Source: Paraburkholderia domus
Lineage (GTDB): Bacteria > Pseudomonadota > Gammaproteobacteria > Burkholderiales > Burkholderiaceae
Length of the DNA stretch: 64,000 nt
Assembly (NCBI RefSeq): GCF_905220705.1
Contig: NZ_CAJNAT010000003.1
Location: forward strand, 124,001-188,000
Reading direction: 5' to 3'
Of this stretch, positions 57,663 to 64,000 are shown in pieces (the first letter of the stretch is position 1; each line of letters begins with the position of its first letter). The position numbers were made by a program, and so were the translations under genes. Below the pieces are notes generated by a model. That model saw only the letters and a program-made list of their open reading frames with translations. It was not told the DNA's origin and searched no databases.

Positions 57663-58352
57663 ATGACTGCTCATTCGCTCCGTCTCGATCACCTCGTGAT
57701 TTCCGCCCGTACCCTCGACGAGGGCACGCAGTACGTCGCCGACACACTCGGCGTCGCACCGGCCGGCGGCGGCGCGCATCCGCTGATGCGCACGCACAAT
57801 CGCCTGCTGAACCTGTGGGGCGGCGTGTATCTGGAGGTAATCGCAATCGACCCGCAAGCGGCTGTTGCGACCGATGGTGCGGCACCGCGCGCCCGCCTGT
57901 TTGCCCTCGACGACCCGGCGACGCACGCGCGGCTCGAAAAAGGGCCCTACCTGTCGCACTGGGTCGCCCGGGTCGATCGGCCGAAGCGGCTTTCCGATTG
58001 GCAAACACAATATCCGCAGCGCACCGCACCGATCGTGCCAATGACGCGGGGCGATTTCAGCTGGGGGCTATCGGTGCCTGACGACGGCGCCTTCCCTGCC
58101 TGGCAAGGCGCAGGCGACGGCGTGCTGCCATCGCTGATCCAGTGGGACACGCCGCGGCATCCGTCGGCGGCCTTGCCGGAAACGGACATCGCACTGAAAG
58201 CTTTGAAAGCAACCCATCCGCAAGCCGACGCAATCGCGGCGCAATTGCATTGGTTGGGCGCGGCGCACCTGATCGCGCTCGAGCCCACGGAAGGCGCAGC
58301 GGCGCTCATCGCCGAGTTTGAAACACCCAATGGTCTACGGACCCTTAATTAA
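57663..58352 (+). CDS. VOC-family protein (glyoxalase-like domain)
   Basis: 229 aa from the ATG at 57663 (MTAHSLRLDHLVISARTLDEG); the frame continues upstream but that part crosses the control region. LDHLVISARTLDEGTQYVADTLGV and GGVYLEVIAIDPQA are the first VOC module; PYLSHWVARVDRP begins the second. It belongs to the glyoxalase-like group with unknown substrate. It is divergent from the MocR regulator gene and may be its target. An aminotransferase gene follows after 75 bp. Confidence 0.82.
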   Translation: MTAHSLRLDHLVISARTLDEGTQYVADTLGVAPAGGGAHPLMRTHNRLLNLWGGVYLEVIAIDPQAAVATDGAAPRARLFALDDPATHARLEKGPYLSHWVARVDRPKRLSDWQTQYPQRTAPIVPMTRGDFSWGLSVPDDGAFPAWQGAGDGVLPSLIQWDTPRHPSAALPETDIALKALKATHPQADAIAAQLHWLGAAHLIALEPTEGAAALIAEFETPNGLRTLN

Positions 58353-58427
58353 GCAGCGCGCGCGGGTCGACGACTCGCGCGATAATCGAAGTTTTGACCA
58401 GTTCCAGAGATACCAGCAGAGGAGACC

Positions 58428-59624
58428 ATGGACCAAAGCGACTTGAAAGCCCCCACGTGGCAACTGTCCGAACGCGCACGCAAGCTCACGAGCTCGGCGA
58501 TCCGCGAGATCCTGAAAGTCACGGAACGGCCCGAAGTCATTTCGTTCGCGGGCGGCCTGCCCTCGCCGGCCACATTCCCGGCCGAACGCATGCGCGAAGC
58601 AGCCGACCGCATTCTGCGCGACGCACCCGGCGCGGCACTGCAATACAGCGCGACCGAAGGCTATCTGCCGCTGCGTGAATGGATCGCGCAGCGCTACTCG
58701 GTGAACGGTGCGCAGATCCGCCCTTCGCAGGTACTGATCACGACCGGTTCGCAGCAAGCGCTCGACCTGCTAGGCAAAGTGCTGGTATGCCCGGACAGCC
58801 CGGTACTGGTTGAAACACCGACCTACCTCGGCGCGCTGCAATCGTTCTCGATGTACGAGCCGCGCTACGTGCAGGTGCCGACCGACGAGCAAGGGTTGAT
58901 CCCCGAAGCGCTCACGCCCGAACTGACGGCGGGCGCGCGCCTGTTATACGCACAACCGAACTTCCAGAATCCGACGGGCCGACGCCTGCCGATCGAACGC
59001 CGCCGTGCGCTGGCAGCGTTTGCGAAGACCGCACCGTTCCCGGTGATCGAAGACGATCCCTACGGCGCGCTCGACTACGCAGGTGAACCGCTGCCCACCA
59101 TGCTGTCCATGGCGCCGGATCACATCGTCCATCTCGGCTCGTTCTCGAAAGTGCTGGCGCCGGGCCTGCGGGTCGGCTACATCATCGCGCCCGAAGAACT
59201 GATCTTCAAACTCGTGCAGGCCAAGCAAGCCACTGATCTGCACACGCCGAGCTTCACGCAGCGCATCGTGTACGAAGTGATCAAGGACGGCTTCCTCGAC
59301 ACGCACGTGCCGACCATTCGCGAACTGTACCGCGATCAATGCGCGGCGATGCTCGCCTCGCTCGAACGCTACATGCCGGAAGGCGTAAGCTGGAACCGTC
59401 CGGAAGGCGGCATGTTCGTGTGGGTGAATCTGCCCGCGCAGATCGACAGCATGAAGCTGCTCGAAGAAGCCGTCGCGCAGAATGTCGCGTTCGTGCCAGG
59501 CGGTCCGTTCTTCGCGAACGAAGCCCAGCACAACACGCTGCGCCTGTCGTTCGTCACGGTGCCGCCGGCGAAGATCGACGAAGGCGTGTCACGTCTCGCG
59601 GCACTGATCCGCACGAAGCTCTAA
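58428..59624 (+). CDS. PLP-dependent aminotransferase (class I/II, 2-aminoadipate-type)
   Basis: 398 aa, fold type I. VISFAGGLPSPATFP near the start, LQYSATEGYLPLREWIA, ITTGSQQALDLLGKVL, and the PLP Lys in LGSFSKVLAPGLRVGY mark the LysN/2-aminoadipate-type group. The family also includes kynurenine and aromatic aminotransferases, so the substrate is open. GAGGAG precedes the ATG at 58428. A RidA gene lies 53 bp downstream, in the same direction, which fits clearance of reactive imine products of PLP enzymes. Confidence 0.88.
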   Translation: MDQSDLKAPTWQLSERARKLTSSAIREILKVTERPEVISFAGGLPSPATFPAERMREAADRILRDAPGAALQYSATEGYLPLREWIAQRYSVNGAQIRPSQVLITTGSQQALDLLGKVLVCPDSPVLVETPTYLGALQSFSMYEPRYVQVPTDEQGLIPEALTPELTAGARLLYAQPNFQNPTGRRLPIERRRALAAFAKTAPFPVIEDDPYGALDYAGEPLPTMLSMAPDHIVHLGSFSKVLAPGLRVGYIIAPEELIFKLVQAKQATDLHTPSFTQRIVYEVIKDGFLDTHVPTIRELYRDQCAAMLASLERYMPEGVSWNRPEGGMFVWVNLPAQIDSMKLLEEAVAQNVAFVPGGPFFANEAQHNTLRLSFVTVPPAKIDEGVSRLAALIRTKL

Positions 59625-59677
59625 GCTGTCCCGACCCGATCCGAACCACCGAATTCCCTACTGATCAAGGACGAAAC

Positions 59678-60142
59678 ATGGCTCAAACCAACGTGTACGA
59701 CAAGCTCAAGGAACTGGGCATCGAACTGCCGAGCGCGGGCGCACCGGCAGCCGCTTATGTGATGAGCGCGCAAAGCGGCAACACGGTGTACCTGTCGGGC
59801 CACATCGCGAAGAAGGACGGCAAGGTCTGGACCGGCAAGCTCGGCGCCACGCTCACCACCGAAGAAGGCAAGGCCGCCGCGCGCTCGATCGCGATCGACC
59901 TGCTCGCGACGCTGCATGCGCATGTGGGCGATCTGAACCGCGTCACGCGCATCGTCAAGCTGATGAGCCTTGTCAACTCGACGCTCGAGTTCACCGAACA
60001 GCATCTGGTCACCAACGGTGCCTCCGAACTGGTCGCTGACGTGTTCGGCGAGCGCGGCAAGCATGCGCGCTCGGCATTCGGCGTGGCGCAGATTCCGCTC
60101 GGCGCATGTGTCGAGATCGAGATGATCGCCGAAGTCGAATAA
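59678..60142 (+). CDS. RidA family imine/enamine deaminase
   Basis: 154 aa from the ATG at 59678, preceded by AAGGA. YVMSAQSGNTVYLSGHIAKKDGKV, GKLGATLTTEEGKAAARS, NRVTRIVKLMSLVNSTLEF and GKHARSAFGVAQIPLGACVEIE match the RidA fold, including the late RSAFGVAQIPLG segment (the Arg binds the substrate carboxylate). It hydrolyses 2-aminoacrylate-like imines. It is longer than plain RidA because of a longer N-terminus. It is coupled to the preceding aminotransferase gene. Confidence 0.9.
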   Translation: MAQTNVYDKLKELGIELPSAGAPAAAYVMSAQSGNTVYLSGHIAKKDGKVWTGKLGATLTTEEGKAAARSIAIDLLATLHAHVGDLNRVTRIVKLMSLVNSTLEFTEQHLVTNGASELVADVFGERGKHARSAFGVAQIPLGACVEIEMIAEVE

Positions 60143-60198
60143 CGCATTCCAACAGGTTCGGCTGCCGGTTCGCCCGGCGGCTCGTCCTGAGCGTACTG

Positions 60199-60237
60199 AA
60201 CGCGTCGCGAGGTGTCTGCCACCTGCGGCGCGTTTTG
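60199..60237 (+). terminator. Hairpin terminator after the RidA gene
   Basis: AACGCG / CGCGTT outer stem with AGGTG / CACCT inner stem and a mismatch between, ending in TTTTGC. It lies about 57 bp past the stop codon. Confidence 0.55.
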
Positions 60238-60323
60238 CATTTGTGGCGAGGTAGATCGTTCCTTTGTCACCAGGTAGAATCCCTGAACCCTACCAATCTG
60301 CTGGATTCGCCGGACCGCGCCCG

Positions 60324-60455
60324 ATGCCCGCCAACACCGTTCGTTTCAAACAGATCGACGTGTTCACGTCGGTGCCCGTCAAAGGTAATCCGCTTGCAGC
60401 CGTGTTCGATGCCGAACCCGATGCCGCGGCGCTCGCCGCTTCCAGCCACGCTTGA
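60324..60455 (+). pseudogene. Truncated phzF-like gene (5' remnant)
   Basis: An ATG at 60324 opens a frame whose first 30 residues (RFKQIDVFTSVPVKGNPLAA, then VFDA) are an almost textbook PhzF N-terminus. The frame then runs Glu-Pro-Asp-Ala-Ala-Ala-Leu and stops after 43 codons, before the conserved NLSET segment. PhzF proteins are about 260-300 aa isomerase-like enzymes. The rest of the gene is missing here apart from a possible C-terminal echo near 60590. It is best read as a deletion remnant. Confidence 0.75.
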
Positions 60456-60839
60456 GCGTAAAACGTCGCATCGTATGCATGTTTAATGCCCTATGCATAA
60501 TAAGAGGCCTGGCACACCTGAATTCCGGATCCCGATGAAATATTCAACAACGACTGCCGGGCCGTGGCCCCAAGGCCGGCCGCATCGGTTGCGAATTCAG
60601 CCGGCCGGGACGGTCTGTTGCGCGCGCGTATACCCGATGCGCGGACCCTTCCTTAATCCAGTGGCATTCAGTAATATCGAAACGTACCCGGTGACCTGCG
60701 GACGATCACGCACGACGCCACGCTCCCTTCCCCTGCGCAGCAGTTCCGGCACCTTGGTCACCATGCAGCCACCTATGAAATCAGCGCAGTCAATGCTCGC
60801 GCAGTCGCCAAAGGCCGGCGCCAGGGAACGAGCCTCTCA

Positions 60840-63206
60840 ATGAGCCAGTTCCGCTTCTCCGACCCGCGCGAAGCCAAACCCCGCCGCGACCCCGCTCTGT
60901 CGCGCCGCCGCGCTTTGCTCGCCATTCCCGCGCTCGGCGTGCTGGTGCTGATCCTGCTTTGGACTGTCATCTTCGCGCGCCTGTCGGTTGAAAAAGAAGC
61001 CACCAGTCGTGAAGCGATGGCCTCTGCCGCGATTCTCTCCGCTGCGCTGGAGCAGCACACGGTCAAGGCGATTCACCAGGTTGACCAGATCACCCGCTTC
61101 GTCAAATACGAGTTCGAGAAAACGCCGAATCATTTCGATCTGGCCAGCACGGTCGAAAAAGGCGTGGTACAGAGCGAGACGCTGGTGCAGGTGTCGCTGA
61201 TCGACGAGCACGGCACGCTGATCGCCAACACGGCCGAGCTCAATCCCAAACATATCGATCTGTCGGACCGCGAACACTTCAAGGTCCACGAACATGAAAA
61301 CGACGACCAGTTGTATATCAGCAAGCCGGTGCTCGGCCGCGTCTCCGGCCACTGGACCTTGCAGATGACGCGGCGTCTGAATCATCCCGACGGCTCGTTC
61401 GCGGGCGTCGTGGTGGTCTCCGAAGACCCGAGCTATTTCACCAGCGACTTCTATAACAACGCGGCCATCGGCCGCGAAGGCGTGATCGCGGTCATCTCCG
61501 ACAACGGCACGGTGCTGGCGCGCCGCACGGGCAGCGTCGACACTGCCAGCGGCTCATTCTCGGCGAGCGGCTCGTATCCGACCTCGGAGCATGTCTCGGG
61601 CACCTACGTCGATTCGATCGATAACGTCACGCGCATCGTTTCGTATCGGCATATCGACGGCTATCCGCTCGGCGTGATAGTGGGTCTGTCGCAAGCCGAA
61701 GAATTCGCCGACTACAACCACACGCGCAATGTCTATCTGCTGATGGCGGGCTTCATTTCGCTCGCGATGCTGAGCTTCTTCGCGGTGGCCACCGGTTTGA
61801 TCGGCAAGCTGCTCGGCCGCGAGCGCGAGATGACGCACCTCGTCGAATACGATCTGCTGACCGGTTTGCGCAATCGCTATGCGACGCTGCAAACACTGCG
61901 GCACGACGTGGCACAGCCTGCCAATCTCGGGCACCTCGCGATTCTCTTCATCGACCTCGACAACTTCAAGACCGTCAACGACACGCTAGGTCACAACGCC
62001 GGCGACATCGTGCTGCAGATGACGGCCTCGCGCCTCGCCGCTGCGGTTGGCGACGACGGCACGTTGAGCCGCATTGGCGGCGATGAGTTCGTCGTAGTGA
62101 TCAAGGGCGACGACGTCGAGAAGCGCGCTGTCACACTCGCCGAAGCTGCTGCCGACGCGTTCGCCAAGCCTTTCGAAGTGCGCGGTAGTTCGTTCGTGTT
62201 GCATGCGAGCATCGGCATCGCGCTCTACTCAGTCGCCAACGAGAGCGAGATCGACCTGCTGAAAAAAGCCGACCTCGCCATGTACAGCGCGAAGGACGCG
62301 GGCAAGAACTGTTACCAGTTCTATTCGCCGCAGCTGTCGCACCGCGCGGACCATTTGATGAAGTGGGAACAGCAGTTGCGCGTGGCGCTCGCCGAAGGCC
62401 AACTGTTTCTCACCTATCAGCCGAAGATCGATCTGACGCGCCGTTGCATCACCGGCTTTGAAGCGCTGGTGCGCTGGAATCATCCGCAACACGGCCTGAT
62501 CCCGGCCAACGAATTCATTCCCGTCGCCGAATCCACCGGACTGATCGTGCCGATCGGCGACTTCGTGATCGAGACCGCCTGCCGTCAACTGGCGTTGTGG
62601 CAGCAACAGGGCTACGACACGCTATCGCTCGCGGTGAACATCTCCGCGGTGCAGTTCTGGCGCGGCGATCTGTACGAAACCGTCTCGCACGCAATCGAAG
62701 AAAGCGGCATCTCCGCGCGCCGTCTCGAACTCGAAATCACCGAGACGGCGATGATGGAATATCCCGAACTCGTCTCGGAGAAGATCTTCGCGTTGAAGCG
62801 CCTCGGTGTGCGAATCGCGCTCGACGATTTCGGCACAGGCTATTCGTCGCTCTCTTACCTGAACCGCTTCTCGGTCGACACGCTGAAGGTGGACCGTTCG
62901 TTCATCCAGGCGATTCCCGGCGACCGCAGCGTGTGCGTGATGGTCACCGCGATCGTCAATCTGGCGCGCTCGCTCGGACTCACGGTGGTGGTCGAGGGCA
63001 CCGAGACCGAAGAGCAGATCGCGTGGCTCGCCGCGCTGGGCCATATCGAGGCGCAGGGTTTCCTGTTCTCGCGTCCGGTGCCCGTCGACGCGATTCCGGC
63101 ACTTCTCGAACGCTTTGGCGTATGCGGCATGAAGGGTCACCGCGCCACGCGTGAAACCGACAGCACCAGCAGCGTGTCAAGCGCCAGCACGAGCGCCAAT
63201 AGCTGA
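60840..63206 (+). CDS. Membrane GGDEF-EAL protein with extracytoplasmic sensor domain
   Basis: 788 aa. Two membrane helices (about 27-47 and 302-325) enclose a periplasmic Cache-type sensor domain. The cytoplasmic part has GGDEF (around 413-417, sequence RIGGDEF) with no RxxD inhibitory site before it, then EAL (around 541-543, GFEALVRWNHP) with the metal-binding motifs DDFGTGYSS, KVDRSF and VVEGTET. Both sites look intact, so it may make and/or break cyclic di-GMP. The upstream gap has no related gene. A Ser/Thr-rich tail ends the protein. Confidence 0.93.
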   Translation: MSQFRFSDPREAKPRRDPALSRRRALLAIPALGVLVLILLWTVIFARLSVEKEATSREAMASAAILSAALEQHTVKAIHQVDQITRFVKYEFEKTPNHFDLASTVEKGVVQSETLVQVSLIDEHGTLIANTAELNPKHIDLSDREHFKVHEHENDDQLYISKPVLGRVSGHWTLQMTRRLNHPDGSFAGVVVVSEDPSYFTSDFYNNAAIGREGVIAVISDNGTVLARRTGSVDTASGSFSASGSYPTSEHVSGTYVDSIDNVTRIVSYRHIDGYPLGVIVGLSQAEEFADYNHTRNVYLLMAGFISLAMLSFFAVATGLIGKLLGREREMTHLVEYDLLTGLRNRYATLQTLRHDVAQPANLGHLAILFIDLDNFKTVNDTLGHNAGDIVLQMTASRLAAAVGDDGTLSRIGGDEFVVVIKGDDVEKRAVTLAEAAADAFAKPFEVRGSSFVLHASIGIALYSVANESEIDLLKKADLAMYSAKDAGKNCYQFYSPQLSHRADHLMKWEQQLRVALAEGQLFLTYQPKIDLTRRCITGFEALVRWNHPQHGLIPANEFIPVAESTGLIVPIGDFVIETACRQLALWQQQGYDTLSLAVNISAVQFWRGDLYETVSHAIEESGISARRLELEITETAMMEYPELVSEKIFALKRLGVRIALDDFGTGYSSLSYLNRFSVDTLKVDRSFIQAIPGDRSVCVMVTAIVNLARSLGLTVVVEGTETEEQIAWLAALGHIEAQGFLFSRPVPVDAIPALLERFGVCGMKGHRATRETDSTSSVSSASTSANS

Positions 63207-63416
63207 TACGGTCCGGCAGTGGCGCGCCTGTCACGCACGGGCGCGCCGCATACAGCGCATAAGCGCCGCCCCCGCGCATATCCAACCGCGGCATCACAAA
63301 ACCAGCTACATTCACGCTGTACTGCGTCACTGCGCGATGCCGGCTGCCGGCCGCGCCAACACACACAATGATGATCTCAGAGGGCGGGCCGCCCGCGTGC
63401 CGGGGCCCGCGGCACC

Positions 63417-64000
63417 ATGCAGACGATCACGGGCCAGGAAGCCGCCAGAAGAGGAAAACGGGAACCGCTATGGACGCTGTTTCGGGTTGTGTTCGGCCTG
63501 TCGGCGTTGTCGTGGGGTGGCCTCGCGCTGATGGCGCAACTTGAAAATCACTATGTAGAGCGCGAGGGACGGCTCTCGCGCGTGGCATTTTCCGATCTGA
63601 TCGCGCTGGCCTGGATGGTGCCCGGGCCGGTGGGCTGCAATGTCGCCGTACAACTGGGGCATGCGCTGCGCGGACGCGCCGGTGCCTGGGTGGCGGGCAT
63701 CGCGAGCGTGCTGCCCTTTTTTACGCTGATGACGCTGTTTGCGATCTTCTATCGCACGCCGCTCGTGCGCGCCGCCGCTTCGCAAACTTTGCTCAATCAC
63801 TTCAGCGTAGTGCTGGCAACACTGATCGCGATCACCTGGTACAAGCAGACGCGCGCGCTGGTGCGCGGCAAGCTAGAATGGACCGCGGCCGTGCTCGGTT
63901 GCGTGGCGCTCTTCTATGCGCACAGTCCCGCGGCCTACGTGGTCATGCTCGGCACGGCCTTCGGCGCCGGCTGGCTGGTCAGCCCGGATCGCAATACGCG
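63417..64000 (+). CDS. Chromate transporter family protein, 3' end outside window
   Basis: Open from the ATG at 63417 to the end of the window without a stop (194 codons). LFRVVFGLSALSWGGLALMAQLENHYVEREGRL, DLIALAWMVPGPVGCNVAVQLGHALRG and AGIASVLPFFTLMTL match the CHR domain, where the PGP loop is the key motif. Whether it is a single-domain (SCHR) or full-length ChrA cannot be seen. The frame has no close ribosome-binding site, so the start may be a little off. Confidence 0.85.
   Translation, partial: MQTITGQEAARRGKREPLWTLFRVVFGLSALSWGGLALMAQLENHYVEREGRLSRVAFSDLIALAWMVPGPVGCNVAVQLGHALRGRAGAWVAGIASVLPFFTLMTLFAIFYRTPLVRAAASQTLLNHFSVVLATLIAITWYKQTRALVRGKLEWTAAVLGCVALFYAHSPAAYVVMLGTAFGAGWLVSPDRNT

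Larger units (their letters stand above)
60143..60839. other. Gap after RidA containing a terminator and a phzF remnant
   Basis: Nearly 700 bp with no intact gene. It holds a terminator-like hairpin (60199-60237), a truncated phzF start (60324-60455), and TATGCAT at about 60474 and 60490. The region at 60580-60640 reads QGRPHRLRIQPAGTV in one frame, which faintly resembles the end of PhzF proteins. Confidence 0.5.

Overview
The window reads as ordinary chromosomal DNA of a high-GC beta-proteobacterium of the Burkholderiaceae, most likely Paraburkholderia. This is an inference from protein sequence style, from gene neighbourhoods (msbA / LPS glycosyltransferase / dnaE; rsxB-nth; a PhaZ-type depolymerase with the catalytic Cys at 183), and from an interspersed palindromic repeat after gluQ that I associate with that genus. 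About 50 genes lie on both strands. I saw no rRNA, tRNA, CRISPR array or insertion sequence.

Layout. 1-4.7 kb: end of a surface-polysaccharide region (a partial and a complete family 2 glycosyltransferase, msbA, a WaaE-like glycosyltransferase). 4.7-12.4 kb: dnaE, trhO, gluQ, a repeat-rich intergenic stretch, rhlE. 12.8-16.0 kb: an acetolactate-synthase-like enzyme followed by an aldehyde dehydrogenase. 16.3-20.5 kb: an MliC-type lysozyme inhibitor, a small lipoprotein, purT, a META-domain lipoprotein and an unrecognised 414-aa protein. 20.7-24.9 kb: an unusually long ftsK. 25.0-29.0 kb: a small accessory island with an RHS protein that has a toxin-like tail, a tightly coupled putative immunity gene, a small gene of unknown function and a structured-RNA candidate in front of it. 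29.1-38.1 kb: a lactonase-type beta-propeller, DUF3096, GH15, PhaZ, a TetR regulator, rsxB, nth and DUF1841. 38.3-44.8 kb: two c-type cytochromes, a MoxR/VWA pair, benE, transaldolase and a VOC protein. 44.9-53.8 kb: a FUSC protein, MctP with its DUF3311 partner, the coupled ubiC / glycosylase / spermidine-synthase-like operon, an OmpA-like lipoprotein, a TPR-glycosyltransferase and an 89-aa duplicated protein. 53.9-64 kb: htpG, a MocR regulator, a VOC protein, an aminotransferase followed by RidA, a phzF remnant, a GGDEF-EAL protein and a partial chromate transporter.

Most of this is housekeeping or common metabolic content. The least ordinary parts are the RHS/immunity/structured-RNA island, the repeat-expanded FtsK linker, the hexanucleotide repeat after gluQ, the phzF remnant, and several unrecognised small proteins. 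A well-formed sigma-32 promoter precedes htpG. Functions are assigned from protein motifs read by eye; no database search was possible.
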